A DNA stretch of 63,656 nucleotides from Chlamydomonas sphaeroides (lineage: Eukaryota > Chlorophyta > Chlorophyceae > Chlamydomonadales > Chlamydomonadaceae), in contig BDDC01000382.1 in assembly GCA_001662425.1 (NCBI GenBank), positions 4,104 to 67,759 on the forward strand, read 5' to 3'. Position 1 is the first letter of the stretch; every line of letters begins with the position of its first letter. Below, one piece after another: positions 41,401 through 53,400 of the stretch. A model generated the notes under the pieces. It was not told the origin of the DNA. It ran no database searches and saw only the letters and a program-made list of their open reading frames with translations. The position numbers were made by a program, and so were the translations under genes.

Positions 41401-44400
41401 AGTGACTAGCATCAACGTTTGGGTGGCGCTATCAACGGCAGCTAACTTGCTGACATGCCGTACCTCCGTGCAGCAGTCGGTACGCTGCAGGAGCAGGGGC
41501 ATGACCATTAGTGGAGTGCGTGCGGTCGGCCCCTGCAGAGCTTAGCGCGGCAGTGCTTGCGGACCCCCGTCCACCGTACACACGTACCAGGTGTGCCGTG
41601 ACCGTGTAAACGGCAGCGACTATGCCCATGTCCACCTGCACACACACGATCACACATCATATCCCACAAACATCGGCTTGACATTGCATCCCTTGCTCGG
41701 CATCATGCAACCGCACCATAAGCCAAGGCGAGGATGTCGTCTGTGCAGGTTTGCATGCAGCAAGTCAAATCAGTTTGCGACACGCAAATGAGTCTGCTCG
41801 ATTTAACCTGCGTGAAAATAAAGCGCCAACGTACAGCCGCCGTGCAACTTGCCTGTGATGAAAAGCCTGGCCATGACACCACGTTGTCCACAGCATTGAC
41901 CTAAATTTGCATCGGGTTCCAAAGCAAGAGATGTCTGTTGAACAACGTGACACACAATGCAGTGCCAACATACAGCTGATGTCCAGCACGCACCGGCGCA
42001 GAGTCTAGGTTCAATGTGCTGCTGGAAGTGGCAGGCTTGCCAGCCGCCAGGTTGTGCATGGCATTGCGTGGCAAAGGAGACATCACCGTGCCTTCATGGA
42101 GCAGGAGATGGGGTGGTCAAAATGCTCAGACACCATTATCGTCTGCGCTTCAAACAGGATATGCTAGCCATACCATTAGCCCTTAGCCCTATCCATATGT
42201 GAGCCGTGCTCAAAACAGCTGATGTGATGTCCGGGCGGTTAGGTGAGCTGAACAGCTGGGCCACAGCTGCCCTCCATTCGCCCTCTCCTCCAAACGACGC
42301 TAGCTTCGCTCCCATGTTGGAGCAGCGCTGTTCGGCGGCGTCATACGTCGCAGGTGCTGCAGGGTAACGCATGCGATCACAGGTGATAAATGCACCCAGC
42401 TTGCGGCCTAGAGCAGCCAGCCCTAGGGATGGACTTACTGTTCATCAGCAGCAGCTCTTTGGAGCCGACCTGGGTGACGGCAGCGGCCACTCTCAGCGCT
42501 GATGCAGGGCTGGTTGGGCCTGTAAGCATCGATCACAACAGCAGCCATGTAACATCAAACCACGTGCGCCCTGCACTGCAAACAGACAGCCGTGCGCTTG
42601 CAGCAGCTTGTACGTACTGGGCTCTGGATTTGCCAGGCTGGTCCACATATGGACAGGATCCGGGCCAAAGCGTTTGAAGTAGGCCGCGGATGCAGATGTG
42701 AGGACGTTGATCTCATACTGGCTCCTGAAGGAAAGCAGGCTGCCTCCTCGAACCTGGCAAAACGCGTCTGCCCTGGCCTGGTTCATCTGCGTGGGTTTAG
42801 CAAAACAATTTCAAGCGAAAGCCTGTGATGGATAAAATGCGAGGGTGCCACCGCATGAGCATGCATGGATGTCCAGCTCGGGTTGCCCTGATACACGTCA
42901 TTGATAAAAAATGGCATTAAGCATGGATGTATGTGTGCACGGCTGTGTTGAGGATGTACGAGCTGGTACCGTGCAAGATCACACCCGCACATGACTGCAC
43001 CCATGCGCAGAGACATGTGCGTGTATAGCTGCATGCAGGAGGCTCCTCCTGGCTGCATGTACATGTACGGATCAGCAGTGTGCAGTGCAAACCTGCAGAT
43101 CATACACACTGATGACATCGCCATTATCGCCCGTGATTTGGACCACCGGCACGGCGGCATCTTCTGATTGTGTTGACATAACAGATGGCCAGATCTCGCA
43201 CAGTGGCACAGCCACCCGGCCGTAGCAGGGCTGGTCCGCCCATGTCGTCGTGCCGTATGCTATGGGGCACGGCATTGAAGCGGGCCAGACAGTGCAAGTC
43301 AATACTGCAATCCAGGAGATAGATTCGCTAAACAACACTCACATCCAAATGCTGCTGGGCACATGCATGCATGCTGCCACTCACCAAGCTCAACCGTGGC
43401 CTCAATGCAGTCGTAGATGCCGCCGTCAGAGGGCTCGCCCGTGCTCCAGGGCGGGAGAAAAGGGGCCCGCTTGCCGTCCACAAAGCGGAAGGTGCCGTTT
43501 ATGCGCTGCACGCCTACCCAGAAGCCGACAGCGTCCTCCGGTCGGCCCCGGCCCCACTCCACAACCATGTCCGTCACGCGGTCCCACTCATCATCTGCGG
43601 TGGATAGGTGCGATATGTACGTTTTAGATGCGGCTCTGACATGGATGGGTTATGTATGCCAGCTAGCTGGTATGGGCTGAAGCCAAGCCGACATAACGTA
43701 CCGTCATCACTTGTGTATGTGACCAGATCCCCATCTCGGACCCTGGAGGGGCATAGAAATTCCGCACGCTGTCAGCAGGCTGCTGGAGATGACATACATG
43801 GACTTGGCGCCGCCTTATGTGTTACAGGGCATGCGCCCGCCCACATCACCCGCCCACAACACCTATGCACCACACCCGCCCACATCACCCGCCCACAACA
43901 CCCATGCACCACACCCGCCCACCTGCACAGCTCGCGGGCCTGGTTCCAGCCCATCTTGATGTCGAGCAGGTGCACTGTGCGGGCCGCTCCATTCCTGGAG
44001 ACCAGCGTCAAGGTAGCCGCCGGCAGCATGGCCTTGCCAGCAACCCGGTCAACAGTGGGCGCGGGCTCGCGGAGGACAGCGGACACACCCAGAGAGCAGT
44101 CAGTCTGCAGTCGGAGGGCATGTGATGACGTGAGCACTGCTCATAGCTACACTGGTGGAGGCATGCCAGACAGCAAGCACGACTCACATCCGCTGCAAAG
44201 CCACCCAGTGGCGCCTCCGTGACGTTGACGTGGGGGCTGACGTACCGCAGGGACGGCTTTTCTGTGTTGGCGACTGGGTCTGTGTTGTCCAGGACTCTGC
44301 TCACTGGTGCGTTGTCGCACTCGATCGAGATGGACTGCAGCTGCTGGCCCGGATCAGCAATCGCCTGTATGCCCACCACCTTGGAGCCGGCAGGGCACTC

Positions 44401-47400
44401 TGCCCTGAAAGGCTGGCCCTTTGACAGAGGGATGCCACTGGCGGGCATTGCCGCTGCCAAGCACCACGGTGCAAGATGGGCGGAGAGGGAGGGGTGCGTG
44501 CATTTAGAACGAAGGGCAAGGCAAGCAAGCCAGCGCATTGGTGTTATTGGAATGCTCTCAGTGAGTATGGTCAGGTCCATACGGACTGACTTGCGAGCTG
44601 ATATGGGCCCGAACATACAGTGCTGAGGGCAGCGCCATGCATGTCCGAGACGCACCTGACAGAGGCTCCGGGGTGTCACTGACTGGCGCGTCGACACAGA
44701 CCAGCTTCAAGCCAAGAAGAATCCGCTGGCCGCTGGCACCGACGGGCGGAGTCGTGAGGGCGGTGACGCCGGCTGCCACCATCCATCGAGGGCATGCCTC
44801 AAGGAACGGCTGTCCAGGAGCGTTTCTCTGCAGTGCATTGATAGGCCATGCAAGAGGACATCAATACGCGGATCGAATGCGTCCCACTGGCCTGGAACGC
44901 ATTATTTAATTACTGAAAACAAGCAGACCGAGCCTGCAATGTAACTGTGACGGAAGCGCACCCCGATCATTGCGGGCGTGTAGTCCAGGGCCCGCGTAGC
45001 CTCGAAGGTGTCAATGCACAGCGCCTCGACAGCCAGAACGGCCCCTGGTGCTGCGGGGTAGTCCTTGTGCACGCTAACACGCCCCACAACAGATGAGATG
45101 CCAGCAGCGCATGTCGTGGCCGTCAGCGATGTGCTGGTGGCGCTGGTGTTCCCGACAGACAGCACGCCTGCGTTTGGCAGGGCCACATCTTATGTGACTA
45201 GCACATTATATTCATCGTGCACCTGCTGGGGTATGCAAACATTGCGCAGCTGCCCACTGACGCTAAAACGGACGCCATCTATCTTCCTCTCCTGCACCAC
45301 CCCGCCCCACCCCGCCGTCCCTCCCACTTGCCCTGCACGATTGGGACCGAACCGCTGCACACAACGGCCAGGGCGCTAACCACCATGGCGGGTATGCCGG
45401 TCGGCGCCGGCGGTTGGTCCAGACTGCGGTAGGTACGCACAGCAATGGGTACAGGGTTAGTTCTGTTGTGGAATAGTTCAGGATGGGGCACGCGCCAAAA
45501 CATGCCCACCACCATACACAGCCCGAGCGTATCAAGAAAGCCATCGCAGGCGGGTTGATTGATGCGCGAGCAGGCGCGCCTACCTGACTTGTATGGCTGT
45601 GGCCGGCAGGTTGCCCGGGCACACCAGGCTTCGGACCTCCAGGCCGCGGCTCTGCTCTGCTGTGAAGCTGCCGTCCGCTGCGGATACGTTGGCGCACATT
45701 GTTTAAGTATATGTCGTGCTAGTTTGTTACGGCAACGAGTGTCGTGCACGGTGGGCGAGCGCTTACTTGACGACAGAGCGCTGGCCAAGCCCGCAATGCG
45801 GACGCATCTGACGATGAGGCTATCGACAAAGGGGTGCGGCACAGTTGAACCGAACGGTGTCCTCGTCTGCCTTGTCCAGCCAACCTCCTGGATCGCGTGG
45901 CCTGGGTCGCACGCATGGGATAGTGGTGTGAGGAGCAAGCTGGCGACGGGGGGAGAGAACGGCGGCGCCGTCGTGCAGCGAGCTGTGACGTTGCTGAAGT
46001 AGCCGGGGCGGGACCGTGTAAAGTGCGTAAACAGCGCTGCCAGCTCGGCGATGCCTGCGCTCGAGCCCGAGCCGCTCGTGCAGTCGGCCGCGGTGACCTG
46101 TTCGAAGTGGTGGGGGGCGCACGACAAGCAAGCCCGGCCGCTTGTTGGAATCGATGGCAACAGCAACTTTCCACCGGCGGTCGCCAGCCAACCGGCCGTC
46201 CAAGCGCGCCGGTGGTGTCCTTGCTGCCCCCAGCGCCATGCACGCATGTACCTCACCTCCACCACTGCCAGCCCGTTGGGCAGCAACGGCCTCCCAACCT
46301 CCACAGCCTCCGTCAGGGCGTTCCCCATGCCAGCGATAGGCATGCAGGTCCCTGTCAGGCCCATGACGGGCGCCGTGTCAGGTACGGCAAGGCGCCCCGC
46401 GCTATCACCAGAGAGCAAGAGCCTCAGCACGCCGAGGACATGCCCGCGAGGGCACGCAATGGCACCCGTGGCGGATGTGTTGAAGTATGGCGAATCTACG
46501 GTCCAGTCTCCCAGAACGGGAGAGCAGCCGGGGCACGCAGTTTCGCCAACACCAAGATCGTGGGGCGGGGGCGGCGGGCTGGGTCGGGGAGGGGGCTGTG
46601 GTGCTGCTGGTGGCGATGGGGGTGGGCGAGAAGGAAAGGTCGGGGCAAGAGGACGGCGCGGTGGTGAGGGAGGCGGGTTAGGTGCGGCCGGCAGCTGGGG
46701 TGGGCGCGGTGGAGGCGACGGGGGAAAGGGAGGTGAGGGCGGCTTGGGCGGCGATGGTCTGCGAGGTGGGCGTGGTGAAGGTGGTGGAGGGCTCGGCGGG
46801 GAAGGGGATGGCTGAGGTGGCGGCCGGGGAGAAGGCGGTGGAGGGCTGGGAGGGGGCACGGGAGGGGGTGCGGGTGGAGTGGGTCGTGGCGGTCGAGGAG
46901 GCTTGGGGCTTGGCGGCATGGGCGCTGTTGGCGGCGGTGTCCCGGGCTGGCCACCTTGCAGCAGGTGCCGGCCGGAAGGCAGGGTTGGCAGGGCAGGCGA
47001 CGGGGGCGAAGGCGGAAGTGGAGACAGTGTTGGAGGGGCAGGGAGCGGTGCTGGTGGAAGAGGCGGCGCGGGAGGCTTTGGGGGCGGGGGAGGAGGTGGG
47101 GGTGACGGCGGAGGAGGCGAGGGTGGTGGCGGTGGCGGGGCGCTGAGGGCGCCGGGTACCGCAGCACACAGGAGCTGTAGCGTGGCGAGGCGGGTGGAGT
47201 TCACTGATGCAGAACGCAGCGATGTGCCCTGTAGAGCGGTGCCCTTTTGGCCCGGAGGGCAGGAGAAGGCAAGGCGGCTGGTAGCACGGCAGGCGGCGTT
47301 GCGGGTGAAATCCTCGACGGGGACGCTCTTGCCGTCGCTACATACGATGCCAACCTGCGGACAACGCACGCACGCACGCACGCCATGCACGATATGTGAG

Positions 47401-50400
47401 GACCATGCACGGCGGCTGCAGACCTAGCAGCGGTTCCTTCTCCGCAAGGGCCACCCACTGAGCACGCTTACCGAGCAGATGCCGGCTGCTCCCGTTCCCA
47501 CGGCCACACCCTGCACTCCGTAGGAGCCGCAGCTTGCGGTTGCAACGGACAGTGCCGCAGATCCCTCGCCCCAAAGCCGCTGCTCCAGCCCTGCCGATGT
47601 GCCGACGCAAGTGATGCCCAGGTCGACGATCGCGCCCGTTGACCGGCTGCGAACCAGCGTGACGGTCTGGAGCATGGGTGCTGCAGAGTCCTGCCGGCAA
47701 GCCAGGCTGAATGCCGCCGGCATGGAAGATGCGCCGGCGGGCAGAGGCATGCCGAGCAGGGGGCTGGCGGCTGGCGGCGCGGGTATGGGTCCCTTGCCAG
47801 CCTCGGGGTGCAGGACGGCGCCGCCGGCTGTAAAGAAGGCAGCACTGCGGAAGCAAGTGCGCATGCCTGTGGTAACGGCATCGTTGTCCATGGGCGCGAC
47901 CATGGGGGCGACCCATGGTTTGGCCATGATGAAGCATGCGTCTCGCATTGCGGTTGATTGCTGCCAGCCGGTCCACTGGGGGGCGTACATGTAGTATGAG
48001 CACCTGGGGGCGTGCAAAGGTTTTCATGCGTCGAGACGGCAGCTTTGCATGCGCATACGCACACAGCAAGACAGCCGCTGCTCTTGCCCTGGCGAGCAGC
48101 AATGGGAGGCCCACACCTCTGCTGCAGCATGCAGGCTGTGGCGCACTGCAACTCGGAGGTGACGGCCAGCGGGTCGCCTTGGAACAGAGGCTGGCCCGGA
48201 ACCACAAACGCCAGGCCACTGTGAGGAGCGAGCGAGCAGCAAGGGCATTGGAACCAGCGATGCAAGGGCACGTCACAGCTGCAACTTTGCAAGATTGTAC
48301 TTGGCATGTTTGGGCTGCGCAGAACTACTAGGGGCGCTGCCGACGGAGCGTACTGCTGTGGTTGAGCGACCACAGCGATCTTACTTAGGCCTTGTGAGGC
48401 AGAACACGTCTGGGCTCAAGTTGACGTCTGGCAGCACTGCATGCAATGCAGGGAACAAAGGACATACGCAGTGAGCAAGTGAAGCTAACATGCACGGGTG
48501 CGATTGAAGGGTGACGACGTTGCGTGCATGAAATTGGCTGCAGAGGGTGCCCCCATAGTGCCCCCGCTAGCCCCGACTCACGCTCCTGGCACACCACTGA
48601 GACGTCGCGCTCGCTGCACGAAAGGGAGTAGATGCCTTCTTGTATGTACCTGTCATTCGTTGGCGGCGGCGGAGGTGGCGGAGGTGGCGGAGGAGGTGGG
48701 GTTTCGGGGCGGCGAGGCGAGAACGGTGGGAAGGGGCTCAAGGGAGGACGCGGCATGTCGTTTGGGGGCGGGGCCGGCAGGCCCGGCGGCTGGGGGCTTG
48801 GCGGCGACGGTGTGGGCGGCGGCGGCGCACGTGGAGGTGGCGGCGGTGGCGGGAGTGCCCGGATGGCCTCAAGACCTGCTGATCCATTCCAGTAGCCATA
48901 GACGCCGTCCTGCAATCCGGCGGTGTGCTTGCTGATCAAAGGCCAGCTCAGAACACATGCCGGACATGCGGAGCTAATGCCGTACCAGCCAATTGCCATA
49001 CCTCGAGTGTGAGGTTGGCGCCCCCTGGCAGGACCAACATGCCGCACTTGGCGCCGCCGAAGTCGTCCGAGGACCAGGCGGTGAGGGCACTGTCGGGCGC
49101 AGCGCTGCCGTCGCTCCAGAACATCTGCGTTGCATCCCCGTCGAGAGGGCAACGGTGCTCACGAAGAATGGGCGCACACGAAGATAGAATGCCGCGCCCG
49201 GGAGTTGCAGGGTATCCCATGTATGGGCCATGAGGCACGCTAGCTGCTTGTGCTTGAAGGTGCCGCGGGTAGGGGGCGCATTCAGTTGCTGACAGGCATG
49301 CGAGCTACCTGGCCGTCTCCAAAGCTCCTCAACCCGAGCCAGAAGGCCCGCGGCAAGCCCAGGACATCTTCCGCATCACTGCTGAGCAGGGCCTCGGCGA
49401 CGTGGGGATCGGTCAGCGACGGCAGCTCTGCCTGTGGGGTCGTGGCGGGCGGGGTTTATCAGCTGCTCCAGATAATTACTACTGCTTTCCGTCGGTGCTG
49501 CCCAATACAAACGGATATGCATCGAATGGCAAACCCGCTCACTCCGAGTATCCTGCAGAGCTTGCTGCTCTCTGCAAAGGGCATCTGCAGCTGAGGCGGG
49601 AACACCAGCAGCGCAGTCGTAAGGAGCGCCACGCGGCGGGGCTCGGGTAGCCCAGAGATCTTGCTGCGCGCAATCTTGCAGACGAGGGGCAGCGCCAGAG
49701 AACAGCCAACATCGTGCCACTCTGCCGCTGGCGACACCACCTCACGCAGCCCGGCGCCAGAGCTGCCTGCTCGGAGCAAAGCAAAGAACGGGCCCATGTG
49801 TCAAATGTGAAGCAGCCCTCAGCTACCTAATTTATCGACTGCATATGTTGGTTGATCATTGTCGAGCCCATCCAGCCATGGGCCCCGCCAGCGGATTGCT
49901 CGCACCGTGCAGCTCTAGTGCAGCGGCCACGCAATTCTCGACACCATACCTGCATGCAAGGGTAACAAGGTGAACACTCTGTCAGTCGCAGGCAGATACG
50001 CCCATCACAATCGACGCAGCCATGCAATCAATTGGTAGCCGCTGTGTCGGTGATTGGCCTACCGAGAGTCTGGTTGGCCCTCTGCCCAGGCACTGTACAC
50101 CAAGTCCAACTTGTTGGAGGACCACAGGAAGCGTCCCTCTTGTTCTGCGTCGGCGGAGGAATGTTAAGCAAGGCAGGCCCTTTCAGTCGACTTATTGCAG
50201 GATAAACAACAAATTATATGTGCATGCACGCACCCATGGCACGTAAACGAGGTAGATGCACCGATTCGCACTAAACGCACTTTGCGCACTCGTCCACACA
50301 TGCAACTCTATCTGCAAGCCTAGCAAGCCACAATCGTCACGCCCAGCCGCACAGCGCACAGCGCAACCCACCTGAGTCTGTGGCACCCAGCCACACCAGC

Positions 50401-53400
50401 AGCTGCGGGTGTGTTGCCATTCAGACAGAGGTGGAGGGTTGCACTGATCACCAAGTGGAGCGCATTTTGCTTTGGCGATAAGCCAAACGATGGATGACGC
50501 CGTTTCATGACGCAGCCGGTGCGTACCTGGCGTCCCCTGTACAGGTCCTCGCTGCCTAGCTTGCCAGACGACGCCCAGCCAGACAGCAGCGAAAACACTA
50601 CTGCCGCCTCGCCGGCGCTCTCCACGCTCGCCAGGTTGCCGCCAAACGCCGCGCAGTGCTCCTCCGCGGCCGCCCAGGTCTTGCGGACCTGGTATACCTG
50701 GAACTGGTAGTCGCCCAGCCAGGCCACCAACTCGGGCGTGGCGAGGTCGGTGGAGCCCAGCGTGCTCACTGCCGCATGACGTGAGGAGGCGGGCATAAGG
50801 TGTAGTGCATTGGGACAACTACTCGGTAGGCTTGAAGCTGTTTGGCATGTTCCGTCGGCTTTCGCTGGCCAAGCCCAGGTAATGCATACATTCGGTTCAT
50901 GTATGTATGTTGCGCGTGCACGGCAAGCTAGCACGCATGCGGTCGTGCATGTAGAACGGTGGCATCATCCATCGTTGCAGGGGACGCCATTGTTACGGGG
51001 AAATAGAAATAGAAATAGAAATAGAAATAGAAATAGAAATAGAAATAGAAATAGAAATAGAAATAGANNNNNNNNNNNNNNNNNNNNNNNNNNNNNNNNN
51101 NNNNNNNNNNNNNNNNNNNNNNNNNNNNNNNNNNNNNNNNNNNNNNNNNNNNNNNNNNNNNNNNNNNNNNNNNNNNNNNNNNNNNNNNNNNNNNNNNNNN
51201 NNNNNNNNNNNNNNNNNNNNNNNNNNNNNNNNNNNNNNNNNNNNNNNNNNNNNNNNNNNNNNNNNNNNNNNNNNNNNNNNNNNNNNNNNNNNNNNNNNNN
51301 NNNNNNNNNNNNNNNNNNNNNNNNNNNNNNNNNNNNNNNNNNNNNNNNNNNNNNNNNNNNNNNNNNNNNNNNNNNNNNNNNNNNNNNNNNNNNNNNNNNN
51401 NNNNNNNNNNNNNNNNNNNNNNNNNNNNNNNNNNNNNNNNNNNNNNNNNNNNNNNNNNNNNNNNNNNNNNNNNNNNNNNNNNNNNNNNNNNNNNNNNNNN
51501 NNNNNNNNNNNNNNNNNNNNNNNNNNNNNNNNNNNNNNNNNNNNNNNNNNNNNNNNNNNNNNNNNNNNNNNNNNNNNNNNNNNNNNNNNNNNNNNNNNNN
51601 NNNNNNNNNNNNNNNNNNNNNNNNNNNGAGCTTGACTCGCCGTGATTTAAGGAGGTAGGGCGATCAGGAGGGCCGAAGCCCCCTACGCGCCCTGTCCCCC
51701 GATCGTTACGGGGAGCTGCACACTGCCGCTGACAAGCCCCTGCCTCCCCTACAGAGCTCACTGGTGTTGGTGCACGTTGGCGGCACGAAGTCCGCACACA
51801 CCGCGGGGTCGGCGGAGAGGCTGGCAGTGAGCGCACCAACCAGTGAGCCGTCGTCCGAATCAATGTCCCACTGCAGGCGGTTGGCATTTGACAGTGTATG
51901 TGTCGATGTGCGTGTCAAGCAAGTCTGTACACAGCTGCATACATGGCAGGTGCGGCCCTTCCTTGTCAAACCCCTGTTGCACACACATCTAGCAGCTCAC
52001 CAGGCCCAGACCGCCGAGGCAGTGCTGGCGCGCAAAGCAGGCCTTGCTGCTGAAGGTGGTGGGGGTGTCGTAGTGGGCCCATGCGTTGGCGCCGTAGTAG
52101 GCTGTTAGCGCAAACGCCTCGCGCTCCAGGCGGCTGGCTCCCGGTGAGATCAGGAGCTGCAGCTCGGTCTGGTCGAGCAGGCCGTCAGCATTGATGCAAG
52201 GGCCCGCGGGGCCGGGGCCTGCCAGGTGGGCGTGGATATGGGCCGCCTGACAGTCAGAGCAAGGGCTCTCGACATGCACACGCGCAGGCGGCATTGTGTG
52301 GAGCCCACAAAATGTACGCAAATATTGTAGTGCATGTACGCCACGTGGCGAGCAATGCTGCTGGTACACGCACCGGCAACGAAGCCATCACTGTCGAGCA
52401 GATAGCTGCGGCCCAGGGCGCTGAAGACCATAGTGATGCGCTGCGGCGGGATGCCGCCAGCTAGCAGCTGTACGGAGTGGACATGCAGGGGATGGGGTGC
52501 GCACGGAATGAGGTGCAGGGCAGCTGTCACGGCCACGAGCGAGCAGCCCAGACATTGTAACACGTGCACGCCAGCAGGCATGCCCTGCCGGCCCGGCAGC
52601 GGGCCCTGCGGCCCCATGCCCGGCGGCATGTGTGTATGTTTCACAGCAAACGCGTCGACCATGGTGTAAGACCCAACAACTGTCTACATCCCCAATGACG
52701 TCGCTGCTGCTCGTTCACAGCAGCTGCCCCGGCCGTGCATCCGGTGGTGGGCGTGGGGGTTCGCCCCAGACACGCCCGCCCTCCTGAATGCAACGACACG
52801 TGTTACACACGAGTCGTAACCATTTCTACTTCTATTTGTATTTCCGACCGTGCATGCCATCCATCATGTCCGCCCCGCTCAAGGACGCCCTGCACACGCA
52901 CCGTGTCGAGCATGGTGTTGACCGACATGCCCGTGTCCTCAAGACACGAGTACAGGGGGGCCTCCACGTAGGGAGGCGCGCCCAGCACCTCGTCGCCCGA
53001 GTAGTCGAACGCCTAGCCGGTGCGGGATGCAAGATAGATGGGCTGCAGCTGCATACCGTCTGACGCAAGCACGGCGGAGCTAGCTCCAAAGCGCTGTGCT
53101 AGCTAGGGAACCAAAGCGCTGTGCTAGCTAGGGACACAGCACGATCAGCCTCTCGCTGTCTACCACATCTTTGTTCCCTTGCCTTGAAGTTGTACAGCTG
53201 CACGTAGTCCTCCAACGCCGGCCATGGCATTGACAGGTACGTAGCGGTTGGCGAGATGGCCAGCGCAAGCAGCTTGCCCGCAGCGCTCAGGGTGGCGCTC
53301 AGCGCACGGACTAACTCCACATAGCCCGCCACCTGGGGTCACACGGGGCACAGGGGAAGGGGAAGCGCACGGCACCGGCACACGATCTGAGCCGTTTGGC

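Noticed and set aside
46051..46815. Long plus-strand open frame rich in Gly
   Set aside because: It is the antisense shadow of the Pro-rich linker exon; the minus strand has splice sites, phase and flanking cysteine modules.
48632..48895. Plus-strand poly-Gly open frame
   Set aside because: Antisense shadow of Pro-rich linker 1.
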